Of a DNA stretch of 64,000 nucleotides, positions 48,835 to 57,091 are shown piece by piece (position 1 is the stretch's first letter; every line of letters begins with the position of its first letter). The DNA comes from Mesorhizobium ciceri WSM4083 (lineage in GTDB: Bacteria > Pseudomonadota > Alphaproteobacteria > Rhizobiales > Rhizobiaceae): the NCBI RefSeq assembly GCF_000519305.1, contig NZ_JAFG01000008.1, positions 1-64,000 on the forward strand. Reading direction: 5' to 3'. The notes beneath the pieces are model-generated. The model ran no database searches, was not told the origin of the DNA, and saw only the letters and a program-made list of their open reading frames with translations. A program made the translations under genes and the position numbers.

Positions 48835-51800
48835 TTACCTGACACCCCGCGATGGCGCCCGCCCGGCGCTGCTGTTGGCTTCCTTCAAGGCGAACTGCTG
48901 GAAGCGGTTGGCGGTGAATGTGTCGGTCACCATGTCGAAGATGTCGGATGGCCCGAGCCCGAAATCGAGTTGGACGCGCATGGTACCGCCTTCGGAACCA
49001 GAAGCCGGCAACTGCGCCTTGACGCTGCCGCCTCCGGCAAACCGCTGCACCGACATGGAGCGGTTAAAGCCGTCGACCATGCCGCCAACCCTGAACCCTC
49101 TGGCCGCCCGGAAGAACTCGCGCGGGATTTTCATCTTGTTCAGCGCATGCATGAAGCCCGGCCCGTAATAGGCCGTGGCCTTGGCCTGCATGATGAATTC
49201 CTTGACCGAAGCCATGATCGGAATGCTGTCGCTGGTCGGCGTGCCGGGACCGCTTGCGAGATAGCCACCGGTGGCAAACCCGCCCTGCGAGCCGCCACCT
49301 GACGACGAGGAAGACGAGGCCTGCGACCGAAGCCGCTGGGCTTGCGCAACCGCCTCACGAAGCGCGGACAGGATGGAATTGATCTCGGAGCGGATCTGGC
49401 TTGCCACGCTGCGAATAACCGAGGTCAGGCTACCGAAGCCGCCAGTGATCAGCCCACCCAGACCGGAGAAGATGCTGGAGAAGATCGACGGCAGCGCCTT
49501 GAACGGGTCTGCCACCGCCGCAGCGGCCTGCTGGGCGGCGCTTGGGTCGATGCCGGCAAGTGCATCGTTCAGCCCGCCAACGGCTTCTGCAGCCGCTGGA
49601 GGCAGGCGGCCAAGGTCGACAACGACACCATCAACGGTCTGTGTGATAGCAACACCAAGGCCACCGCCTTCAGCATCGACCGGCGCCAGCGCATCGCGCA
49701 ACCCGCCTGCCGCGAGATCCGCCGCGGGCTTGATCCGGTTGATATCCGTAATGATGCCGTCGACGGCCGGCGTGATCGAATTCGTGGTTAGAGAATCGGG
49801 CACCGTCCTGATGTGGCTGGCGATGTCGTCGGCAACTGCTTTGACCTTGTCGCCAGTGGCCTTTGCGCTCTCGCCTACGCCGTCCAGCGCAGCCTTCGAC
49901 TTCTCCGCGCTGGTGGCAACGCCATTGACGACGTCGAACACTTCCTTCGAAAGCTGACCACCGGCGCCGCCGCCGCGAAACACGGTGATCTTCTGACCAA
50001 GTTCGTCAACCTTCTTGCCCGTCTCGTCGAGGGCTGTTCCAGCACCTTTGGCGCTGTCGGCGAGCGGCCTGAAGCTATCCTTCGACTTTCCAGCCAGGCG
50101 TTCCATCGCCGCATTGGCTTCCTCAGCCGACCCTTTGAAAGCGGTGACGACGTCTTTTGCCTGGGAAACTGCGGTTTCGGTTTCGCGAAATTTATCGGCC
50201 GCATTTTGCATTCCGAGGGCCAGCGCCTGGATCTGACCATCACTGGAAGCGGCGGCAATATCTCCCACTTTCTTCTTGAAGGCATCGACATCGCCGCCAG
50301 TCTTTGCAAACTCCAGCGCGAGTTCCCTAAGTGCGGTAACCTGGTCCTTGGTCGTACCGGTGAGGGCATCCGCTGCGCCCGTGCCCGGTCCTTCGAATTC
50401 CATGGCCTTCCGGGCTTCTTGAGCAGCCGCCGTGAGATTTTGTAGGCTGGCAACCGCCTGCAGAACAGTGGTGTGCTCGATGACATCGGCCCAATTCTTG
50501 GCCGACCCCTGCGCCTTGTCATAGGCAGCCTTGACGTCGTCGACAATTCTCCGGTGCTCGCCAAGTGCGGCCGTTGCCGAATCTGCGCGGGTTGCCCAAA
50601 GCGCCAGGCCGGTGGCGATAACCGCCAAGGCAGCGCCAAATGGATTGGTGCTGATGAACAGAAGAGCCGCCGAAAGCCCGCGGAAAGCAGCGCTCAAGGT
50701 GGCGACGCCCGTGAGCACGAGACCGAAGCCGCGCGTCAGTAAACCGAGGCCGAACAACAGCGGGCCGATGGTTGCCACGACACCGGCGATGATCGTGCCC
50801 AATTCGAGCATGCCAGGACTCAACGTCGCCAGCGCCTGCGTCCAGTCGGTCAACTGGATGACGATGTTGGTGGCGAAGTCGAGGAAGCCGGATTTACCGA
50901 TGGCGATGGAAAGATTTTCGAGTGCGCTCTTGAGCTGGTCGATCTCGCCCCAGAGACCCTTCACGCGGGTCGCGGCGATCTCGGCGGAATCGGTGTTCTT
51001 CAGCTTGGCCAGCATCTCGTCGATGCCTTTGCCGCCCTGCTTCATCAGCGCAATGGCGGTGCGCATGGCATCGGTGCCGAAGATGTTCTGGACGTTGTCG
51101 GTCAGGTCCTCCTGCGACAGCTTGCCGAGCTTGTCCTGGAGCAACTGCGCCGTCTGCGACATCGTCAGGGCTTTGCCGTTCGCGTCGAAGAACTTCAGCC
51201 CGAGCTTGTCCATCGCCGCGGCCGCCTGCTTGGACTGCGGCACAAGGCGGGTGAGGAAGGTCTTGAACGACGTACCCGCATCCGACCCGGAACTGAAGCT
51301 GGAGGCGGTCGCCGCCAGCACGGCGTTCATGTCCTCGAACGAAACGCCGAGCGCGCCGGCCGCGCCACCAGCCTGACCGATCGCCCCGCGATAGTCATCG
51401 AAGGCCAGCTTCGATTGGATCGTCGCGCCAGTGATCTGGTCAACAATCCCTGGCAGTTGCGATGTACTCAACCCGAACTGGTTGATTACATCTCCGAGGG
51501 CCGCAGCGGCTGATGTAAGGGTGGCACCGTCATTCGCGGCGGCGAGATCGACCATCGCCTTGGCGGCACCGCCCATGATGGTCTGGAAGTCGAGCCCGAC
51601 CTTGGCCAGTTCGGTCATGCCCTCCGCGGCTTCGGTCGACGAGAACACCGACGCCTGGCCGAGTTCCTGCGCCTTGGTCTTGGCCTCATCGAGCGCCTTG
51701 CCCGCAACGCTGGCGTTCACGGCAAAACTGTTCATCGCCCGTTCGAAGTCGCCGGCCTGCTTGAGGATGCCCGCACCGAGACCGACGATAGGCAGCGTCA

Positions 51801-52053
51801 GATTCGTCGTCAGTGTCTTGCCGACGTTCTGGATCTTCTTGCCGGCATCCTCGAAGGTCTTGGCCAGCGACTTGATCTGGACCTCGGCCTGCTTCAGCGA
51901 GTTGAAAAATCCGGGCGACAAGCCTTTCGTGGCAGCCGCAGCGGCCTGCAATTCCTTGAACGCCTTGCGGCCGGCGGCGCCAAATTCCTCGAGCTCGCGC
52001 TTGAGTTCCTTGCCGCCGTCCAGCTCTATGCGTTGTTTGATCGTCGCGGCCAT
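48835..52053 (-). CDS. Phage tail tape measure protein
   Basis: 1072 residues, starting MAATIKQRIELDGGKELKRE. The N-terminal TIGR01760-type domain contains GLSPGFFNSLKQAEVQIKSL, NAVLAATASSFSSGSDAGTS and LFGLGLLTRGFGLVLTGVA. Several hydrophobic helices lie around residues 440-510, and long helical stretches predominate elsewhere. It sets tail length and is ejected with DNA; at about 0.15 nm per residue this predicts a tail near 160 nm. The start at 52053 avoids overlap with the upstream gene. Confidence 0.93.
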   Translation of the reverse strand: MAATIKQRIELDGGKELKRELEEFGAAGRKAFKELQAAAAATKGLSPGFFNSLKQAEVQIKSLAKTFEDAGKKIQNVGKTLTTNLTLPIVGLGAGILKQAGDFERAMNSFAVNASVAGKALDEAKTKAQELGQASVFSSTEAAEGMTELAKVGLDFQTIMGGAAKAMVDLAAANDGATLTSAAAALGDVINQFGLSTSQLPGIVDQITGATIQSKLAFDDYRGAIGQAGGAAGALGVSFEDMNAVLAATASSFSSGSDAGTSFKTFLTRLVPQSKQAAAAMDKLGLKFFDANGKALTMSQTAQLLQDKLGKLSQEDLTDNVQNIFGTDAMRTAIALMKQGGKGIDEMLAKLKNTDSAEIAATRVKGLWGEIDQLKSALENLSIAIGKSGFLDFATNIVIQLTDWTQALATLSPGMLELGTIIAGVVATIGPLLFGLGLLTRGFGLVLTGVATLSAAFRGLSAALLFISTNPFGAALAVIATGLALWATRADSATAALGEHRRIVDDVKAAYDKAQGSAKNWADVIEHTTVLQAVASLQNLTAAAQEARKAMEFEGPGTGAADALTGTTKDQVTALRELALEFAKTGGDVDAFKKKVGDIAAASSDGQIQALALGMQNAADKFRETETAVSQAKDVVTAFKGSAEEANAAMERLAGKSKDSFRPLADSAKGAGTALDETGKKVDELGQKITVFRGGGAGGQLSKEVFDVVNGVATSAEKSKAALDGVGESAKATGDKVKAVADDIASHIRTVPDSLTTNSITPAVDGIITDINRIKPAADLAAGGLRDALAPVDAEGGGLGVAITQTVDGVVVDLGRLPPAAAEAVGGLNDALAGIDPSAAQQAAAAVADPFKALPSIFSSIFSGLGGLITGGFGSLTSVIRSVASQIRSEINSILSALREAVAQAQRLRSQASSSSSSGGGSQGGFATGGYLASGPGTPTSDSIPIMASVKEFIMQAKATAYYGPGFMHALNKMKIPREFFRAARGFRVGGMVDGFNRSMSVQRFAGGGSVKAQLPASGSEGGTMRVQLDFGLGPSDIFDMVTDTFTANRFQQFALKEANSSAGRAPSRGVR

Positions 52054-52057
52054 TTGG

Positions 52058-52711
52058 CTACTCGTCCAGGAAGTTGCGGTAGTAGTAGGCGGCAAGTTTT
52101 GCGGCGTTCATCGCCGTGATCGCGCGCAGATGGAATTTCTGGCCGATCTCGACCTTCGGCACGCCGACATAGAGCGGCACTAGGCGCACGACGCCGCGCC
52201 CGTTCGGGTTGCGGCCGCGCTTCAACTGCGAGCGCGACACGCCCCTTTGCGACCGCGGCGCTGTGGAACGGATGTTGGCGGCCAGCAGCGGTGGCTTGCC
52301 GGGCCGCTTGATCGAATAGAGCGGATGTCCGATTTCCTTGCGGTATTCGGACGCCGAGATGCGCCGGCCGCCCCTGCCCTTTGGAGCATCGGGAAGCGGC
52401 AGCCACAGAAACGGGCTACCCTTGATCATCCCGCCTGTCTCGAAGAAATCGGCATAGGGGATCTTGTGATAGACCAGAGCGGCCGCGTTGGCCGAATTCT
52501 GTCCCTTAGGATAGACGTTGACCCGGAAGGCGTTGGCCCAGCGCTTCGAAAACCCCGCACTGACGATGTTGGCGCGGCCCTCTGCCTTGATGTTGTTGGC
52601 GACCTGGTTCATCGCCATGGTGGCCGCCTTGGCGATGGGCTTGTACTTGTCGCGCATTGCCTTGGTCCAGGCATCGCTCGGGTCGCTGATCTTGATGCTC
52701 AGTCCGGCCAT
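52058..52711 (-). CDS. DUF6441-family phage tail protein
   Basis: 217 residues. MAGLSIKISDPSDAWTKAMR then RANIVSAGFSKRWANAFRVN and ETGGMIKGSPFLWLPLPDAP. This family sits between tail chaperone and tape measure in several rhizobial phages and may correspond to a tail-completion or minor tail protein. It ends 4 bp before the tape measure start. Confidence 0.75.
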   Translation of the reverse strand: MAGLSIKISDPSDAWTKAMRDKYKPIAKAATMAMNQVANNIKAEGRANIVSAGFSKRWANAFRVNVYPKGQNSANAAALVYHKIPYADFFETGGMIKGSPFLWLPLPDAPKGRGGRRISASEYRKEIGHPLYSIKRPGKPPLLAANIRSTAPRSQRGVSRSQLKRGRNPNGRGVVRLVPLYVGVPKVEIGQKFHLRAITAMNAAKLAAYYYRNFLDE

Positions 52712-52760
52712 TTGCCCGCTTTCAGAATTCGTGCTTCATTTGCGGGAGGGAGGATGGGCG

Positions 52761-53087
52761 ATGAAATACAGAGCGGTGGTGCTTGCGGCTTCGATAGCGG
52801 TCACGACGGCCGCATCGGCTCAGACGTCCATTGAGCAAAAGCGAAAGCTCTATGCGCTCGGCACAGCCGGAGCTGAATACTGCCCTCAGATCACGACGGC
52901 TTGGTTCGCTCTGGGGTCGATCGGCTACAATATGAACGCCGATGACGGAGAATATCAGCGCTATGCCGCCGCCGAACAGGGATGGTTCGACACGTTCCGC
53001 GCCGCCGGCCCGCGCGATATCGTCTGCGAATTGCTGATGCAGAAGTACGGACCGGGCGGCGATTTCGAGCTGTTCAAATACAAGTGA
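52761..53087 (+). CDS. Secreted moron-like protein inside the tail operon (108 aa)
   Basis: MKYRAVVLAASIAVTTAASA is a clear signal peptide cleaved before QTSIEQK. The mature part has two cysteines (AEYCPQI and DIVCELL), suitable for a disulfide. GGGAGGGAGG precedes the ATG. It is the only secreted gene in the structural region and faces against it, ending 1 bp before the end of the chaperone fusion frame. Plausible lysogenic-conversion gene; no family recognised. Confidence 0.7.
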   Translation: MKYRAVVLAASIAVTTAASAQTSIEQKRKLYALGTAGAEYCPQITTAWFALGSIGYNMNADDGEYQRYAAAEQGWFDTFRAAGPRDIVCELLMQKYGPGGDFELFKYK

Positions 53088-53686
53088 TCAGCCCTTATCG
53101 AGCTTGTCGATCAGCTTGTTGACATCCTTGTGATCGCTCCGGGCTGCCGTTGCCGCATCGGCTATGGCCCGAGCCCGAGAGCGCTTTTCATCACGCTCGG
53201 AGAAATAGAGCCAGCCCACAAGTTCGCGCGGGGTGCAACCCCAAAGCTCGGCGGCGCTATGGCCGCCATGCTTCTTCAGCTTCGTGATGGTTTCCGCGAT
53301 TTCGAAACCGGCACCGTGGGCGATGCTGCGCCGCCGACCGTGCCCATCAGAGCGGTCAGCGTTGCCATGAAAGGGCCAGGGCCGCGCGGCATGGTGACCC
53401 TGACGATGGCGGCCAGAAGTTCGGCCTTCTCGTCGAGGGCGAGGTTTGCGGCACCAGCCTCGTCGATGTTGGAACAGCCGGAGGCGATAAGCGCGGCAAG
53501 CACCTCATCGGACATGTCGAGCAGCCGAGCGGTGTCCCAATTGCCAGATGCCCACATCTTGCGGAGATCGGGGAACCGGGATAGCAGGCTCGCAATCGCC
53601 TTGACGGGAACGCCACAGATGATTGCTTCCGCGCCGCGCACCGGGACAGTTTCGGTGAGCGGCGCTATATCCAGAAGACCGGGCAT
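53088..53686 (-). CDS. Tail assembly chaperone, -1 frameshift fusion product (G-T type)
   Basis: 199 residues if the ribosome slips at CCCTTTC (53369-53375): the first 106 residues come from the 53276-53686 frame, then HGNADRSDGHGRRRSIAHGA and LKKHGGHSAAELWGCTPREL follow to TGA at 53088-53090. The continuation is conserved-looking and has no start codon of its own. Siphoviruses need both products in a fixed ratio to load the tape measure. The two-frame arrangement and the slippery site make this confident. Confidence 0.8.
53276..53686 (-). CDS. Tail assembly chaperone, short form (G type)
   Basis: 136 residues, MPGLLDIAPLTETVPVRGAE then VPVKAIASLLSRFPDLRKMW. It is helical in the middle (DEVLAALIASGCSNIDEAGA). 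It lies between tail tube and tape measure, where lambda G and other chaperone genes are found. Ends at TGA 53276-53278. Confidence 0.78.
   Translation of the reverse strand: MPGLLDIAPLTETVPVRGAEAIICGVPVKAIASLLSRFPDLRKMWASGNWDTARLLDMSDEVLAALIASGCSNIDEAGAANLALDEKAELLAAIVRVTMPRGPGPFMATLTALMGTVGGAASPTVPVSKSRKPSRS
53369..53375 (-). promoter_or_regulatory. Slippery heptamer for -1 programmed frameshifting
   Basis: Minus strand reads C CCT TTC in the chaperone frame, an exact X-XXY-YYZ heptamer (X=C, Y=T, Z=C). After a one-base backward slip the codons CCC TTT keep near-perfect pairing. The -1 frame is open from before this point to 53088. Confidence 0.75.
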
Positions 53687-53692
53687 GTGCGC

Positions 53693-54223
53693 TTATGCCT
53701 GCGGCGAAATGGTCATGGTGCCGAAGTCGGACGAACCGTCCGTGTGCTCGGTCGCAAGCAGATCGCCGGTGATCTCGATCTGACCGAAATCGTCACCCGA
53801 GATCGGGCTGAACGAACCCGTCGGGCCAAACGACACGGACGGGAACACGCCATGCACGATGTTGCCGACATTGTTGTCGCCGACAAATTCCAGCGCGCCG
53901 GTGATCGTCGAAACCGACATGATGCTCAGCACTTCGTCAGAGCCTGACGTTTCGACATCCGACATGAACATCATGGCAAGGTTCGCCGCGGTGATCTCGT
54001 CGAGCACGATGCGGATCTGCACCGCCTGGTTGTTGTACTGGGTGAAGTCGGTTTTCTTGGACCCGCCGCGCGTCTTCTTGTGCTCGAGCTTGTCGACGGA
54101 AGGCGTCAGCTCGCACTCGACGATGTTGCCGAGATCACGCTGGCTGCCGCCGGTCGGAGTCCACAGGCACTTGCCGGTGCCCTGGAAATAGTTGGTGGGG
54201 CTGGGAGAAGCTACCAAAGGCAT
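53693..54223 (-). CDS. Major tail tube protein
   Basis: 176 residues. MPLVASPSPTNYFQGTGKCL then VECELTPSVDKLEHKKTRGG and IRIVLDEITAANLAMMFMSD. The order DKLEHKKTRGGSKKTDFTQ followed by a tube-like beta domain fits tail tube proteins of siphoviruses. It lies directly upstream of the chaperone pair, the standard position. Confidence 0.8.
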   Translation of the reverse strand: MPLVASPSPTNYFQGTGKCLWTPTGGSQRDLGNIVECELTPSVDKLEHKKTRGGSKKTDFTQYNNQAVQIRIVLDEITAANLAMMFMSDVETSGSDEVLSIMSVSTITGALEFVGDNNVGNIVHGVFPSVSFGPTGSFSPISGDDFGQIEITGDLLATEHTDGSSDFGTMTISPQA

Positions 54224-54277
54224 GGTCGTTCCTTTCGGTGATATTGCCCGTCACCGGGCGGTTGAAGAGGATGAGGC

Positions 54278-54724
54278 TCAGGCCGCCAGTTCGCCGGGCT
54301 TGAGCAGGTAGGTGAAGGTGAACGCAACGCCGATGCCGCCTTCCATAGAGCGGCCGCGCTCGGTGGCAGTCATCGAGCCCTGGTAGCGGATCGAGCGGTT
54401 GTTGATGGTCAGGGCCAGCAGTTCGCTATCGGCAAGGACAGCGTCGATGAGTTTGGCGCGCAGCAGATTGAGCTTCGTGCCGACGTCTTCAGCCTTTGCC
54501 TCGAGGCGGAACTGTACCTCCGGCGTCATGTCGACGTGGCGAAACGTCAGCGCATTGCGGCCGGCCGGATCGTTTTCGCGTGCCACTTCCTCGCCATCGA
54601 ACAGGATGACGGCCGGCAGGTTCGAACCGGACACGTCCGTCTCGTTCCGGCGCTTGGCAAGCGACGTGTCGACGCTCCCGGCAACGATCAGCAGCCGGGC
54701 CAAAATTGCTTCACGCGGGTCCAA
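54278..54724 (-). CDS. Tail terminator/completion-like protein (148 aa)
   Basis: MDPREAILARLLIVAGSVDT, then ALTFRHVDMTPEVQFRLEAK and EGGIGVAFTFTYLLKPGELA. Mixed helix/strand composition with a closing beta hairpin matches tail terminator proteins. It lies between the connector-type gene and the tail tube, as expected. Tentative. Confidence 0.6.
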   Translation of the reverse strand: MDPREAILARLLIVAGSVDTSLAKRRNETDVSGSNLPAVILFDGEEVARENDPAGRNALTFRHVDMTPEVQFRLEAKAEDVGTKLNLLRAKLIDAVLADSELLALTINNRSIRYQGSMTATERGRSMEGGIGVAFTFTYLLKPGELAA

Positions 54725-55111
54725 CTATGCGGCCTCCAGGATAAGCCGGATCTCGCCCTGCCCCTCGCCGGTCGGCGCTGGCACAGGCTCATGATCCATG
54801 ACCCGCCACGTCTTGCCGTTGAAGGTGATCTGCGCATCGCGCAGTTTGGCGGACTCGACGTCGGCGAGGTCAGTGGCGCGCACCATGGCGGCCGGCCGGA
54901 TGGTCATGACATTGACATCCGAGAAATTCAGACCGTTGCGGTTCGCGCCGTTGCCGAAGGACGCCGAGGAGCCGGCCGTCTTGTCCAGCACCAGCAGTGG
55001 CCCACCGTCCGCGCCGGTCTTGATCGGTGGATCGCCACAAGCAACCGTCAGCACCGCATCGACGCCGAGCGTGGCATAGATCGGCGCGTAGAGCAGCGAT
55101 GCCCAATCCAT
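54725..55111 (-). CDS. Head-tail joining-type protein (128 aa)
   Basis: MDWASLLYAPIYATLGVDAV then TIRPAAMVRATDLADVESAK and ITFNGKTWRVMDHEPVP. Resembles head-tail joining proteins (lambda FII-like fold) of rhizobial phages. Overlaps the upstream gene by one base (start 55111, where the upstream stop ends). Confidence 0.6.
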   Translation of the reverse strand: MDWASLLYAPIYATLGVDAVLTVACGDPPIKTGADGGPLLVLDKTAGSSASFGNGANRNGLNFSDVNVMTIRPAAMVRATDLADVESAKLRDAQITFNGKTWRVMDHEPVPAPTGEGQGEIRLILEAA

Positions 55112-55437
55112 CAGGAGCCCCGCCTGGTCTTCGGCACGAAGGCGAATTCCCAGTGGCCGATGCGGTTTGTCCCGGCGTCGGCCTCGATGTGGGCGTAATA
55201 GGTGGTGCCGTCGACCAGCCCGAGATCGTCTTCAAGGATGCCACGATAGATGCCGTCGCTGGAGGCGACATAGGCCATGGCCGCCGGCCAGGTCTGCCCC
55301 GTGATGTTTGTCCCTTCGGCGTCTTTCACTGTCACCGAGACGTCGGCATCGTTGACGAATGTGCCCTCGATCGCGCTTTTCAGGCCGGACAGTTCGATGA
55401 TGTTGGTGTTGCCGACATAGACGACGCAACTGGTCAT
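55111..55437 (-). CDS. Phage protein with Ig-like composition (108 aa)
   Basis: MTSCVVYVGNTNIIELSGLK, then DAEGTNITGQTWPAAMAYVA and GHWEFAFVPKTRRGS. Strand-rich, with a pattern like Ig- or fibronectin-type decoration domains. Overlaps the following small gene by 4 bp. Function unknown. Confidence 0.55.
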   Translation of the reverse strand: MTSCVVYVGNTNIIELSGLKSAIEGTFVNDADVSVTVKDAEGTNITGQTWPAAMAYVASSDGIYRGILEDDLGLVDGTTYYAHIEADAGTNRIGHWEFAFVPKTRRGS

Positions 55438-55652
55438 GGGTCGCTCCTGTCGGTTTCGATGCTGCCCTGCAGCAGCGGGCCTGTGGTCACGCCGTCATCG
55501 GTCAGCGCCGCCACCATGCGCGCCGATCCGGCCAGAACGGGCACGATGCGGATGGCGCCGAGGATCAGCGTGGCGATGGGCGGCGTGACGGCATCGGCCC
55601 AGCAGTCCGTCCAGCAGTCCCGCCAGCAATCGCTCCAGACCGTACCAAGCAT
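55434..55652 (-). CDS. Trp-Cys repeat protein (72 aa)
   Basis: MLGTVWSDCWRDCWTDCWAD begins the chain: W-x-D-C three times at a spacing of four residues, from an imperfect 12-bp DNA repeat. After that, PPIATLILGAIRIVPVLAG is hydrophobic. Three Cys plus four Trp so close together is unusual; metal or redox binding, or membrane insertion, could fit. Overlaps neighbours on both sides. Confidence 0.55.
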   Translation of the reverse strand: MLGTVWSDCWRDCWTDCWADAVTPPIATLILGAIRIVPVLAGSARMVAALTDDGVTTGPLLQGSIETDRSDP

Positions 55653-57091
55653 CAGGCCGGCCCGAACTTGTCGCCGGTCGAGCCGTCGCCGGTCAGGTCG
55701 GTGCCGTTGATCGACACCATGTTGGCGTCGACACGATCGGTGACGGCCGTGACCGCCGCGATGGTGCGGGTCTGCACTTCATCGGCGATGGCTTCCACCG
55801 TTGGCGCCGATGTCGCTGTCGCCCACGCCCCGTCGCCATGGCTTTGCAAGGCGGTGAAGGCACCGGCGATGACGGAAGCATCGGCCGGATCGTCCGGCAG
55901 ATTGCCGGTGCGCTCCTGGATGGCGGCGATGCCGGCATTGTCGGGATTGACCGTGGCAAAGCCTGTTGCTGTCGACCAATGTGCGTCGCCGTAGCTGGCA
56001 AGACTGGTGAAGCTGCTCGAAATGCCCGAAGACAACGCCGCGATCGCCGCCAATGTGGCGTCGTCGGCGCCCGCGAGCGCTGTGGTCAAGTCGGCATTGG
56101 TTGGCAGCGCATCGAGTTGCGTGTCGAGGTTCGGTGACGCCAAGCCGACCGCGCCCCTCACGCCAGCGGCATCAAGCGTCGAGAAGCCAGTCGCCGTCGT
56201 CCATGCGCTGTCGCCATGGCTCTGTAGCGCGGTGAAGCTTGCGGAGATGCCCGCGTCAAGGTTGTCGAGCAAGCCTGCCCTGGTGCTGGTCAGACGCGCC
56301 AGAAGGGTCGCGGTGCCGGGAGTGTCGGCGCCGGCATAGGTCGAGCGGGTCGACACATCAGCATCCAGATGTGCGATGCGTGTATCGCCGAGCGCGGTCA
56401 GGCCAGCGCCCGCCGCGCCGATCCGTGCATAGGCGTCGCCGGTCTGCGGCGTGTTGCCGGTATAGGTGGTGACCGTATCGACAAGCACGCCATGATCCAT
56501 GGTGGCGGCAGGCGTGGCGATGTTGAAGAACTTCTTGAAGCCCGCCGCGATCTGGCCGGCGGTTTCCGTCAATGCCGTTCCGAGGATCTGGGCGAGATTG
56601 GCCTTGACCACGCCAGAGGTGAAATCGAGCTGGCCGGTTCCCGTGCCCGATGAGAGCAATACGCTGGCACCGATATCGCGCGCGGTCTGGGACGTGCCGT
56701 TGATCTTGAGCACATCGACACGGCCGGAGGCATCGACGGACAGCGGCACGCCACCATTGGCGCCAGCGACGGCATCCGGCAGCGCCGTCAACCCGCCATT
56801 GGTCGCCTTCACCACCTGACAGACCTGTTCGGCGTCGTCGCAGCTCGCCGACGTGCCGCGCACGACCAGATCGCCGAGCGTCGCCGTGTCCGTCGTGTCG
56901 AGCGCGAACTTGTACCAGCCGTTGGAAACTTCCGTCGCATTCGAGGCGCCGGCGTTAGGATTGCCGAACGCGCCGCCGGCCTTGCTGATCGTGATCGCCA
57001 CGGTCTTGCCGGTCGCGGCAGTGACGTGATCACTGGCCAGGAACAGTTTCAGCATCACCGTGTAGGCGGTGGATTGGGCGAGCCTGCGCAT
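55652..57091 (-). CDS. Phage structural/fibre protein with internal repeats (479 aa)
   Basis: The N-terminal part has AITISKAGGAFGNPNAGASN and VSNGWYKFALDTTDTATLGD, a domain also seen in other phage surface proteins. The C-terminal half has three copies of a motif: SFTALQSHGDSAWTTATGF, SFTSLASYGDAHWSTATGF and AFTALQSHGDGAWATATSA. Ala/Thr/Asp-rich and probably elongated. A decoration or fibre role is likely. Confidence 0.65.
   Translation of the reverse strand: MRRLAQSTAYTVMLKLFLASDHVTAATGKTVAITISKAGGAFGNPNAGASNATEVSNGWYKFALDTTDTATLGDLVVRGTSASCDDAEQVCQVVKATNGGLTALPDAVAGANGGVPLSVDASGRVDVLKINGTSQTARDIGASVLLSSGTGTGQLDFTSGVVKANLAQILGTALTETAGQIAAGFKKFFNIATPAATMDHGVLVDTVTTYTGNTPQTGDAYARIGAAGAGLTALGDTRIAHLDADVSTRSTYAGADTPGTATLLARLTSTRAGLLDNLDAGISASFTALQSHGDSAWTTATGFSTLDAAGVRGAVGLASPNLDTQLDALPTNADLTTALAGADDATLAAIAALSSGISSSFTSLASYGDAHWSTATGFATVNPDNAGIAAIQERTGNLPDDPADASVIAGAFTALQSHGDGAWATATSAPTVEAIADEVQTRTIAAVTAVTDRVDANMVSINGTDLTGDGSTGDKFGPA

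Noticed and set aside
55570..55650. CRISPR-like short repeats
   Set aside because: The 12-bp imperfect repeats encode the W-x-D-C motif in frame and have no spacers; no CRISPR array or cas gene was seen in the window.
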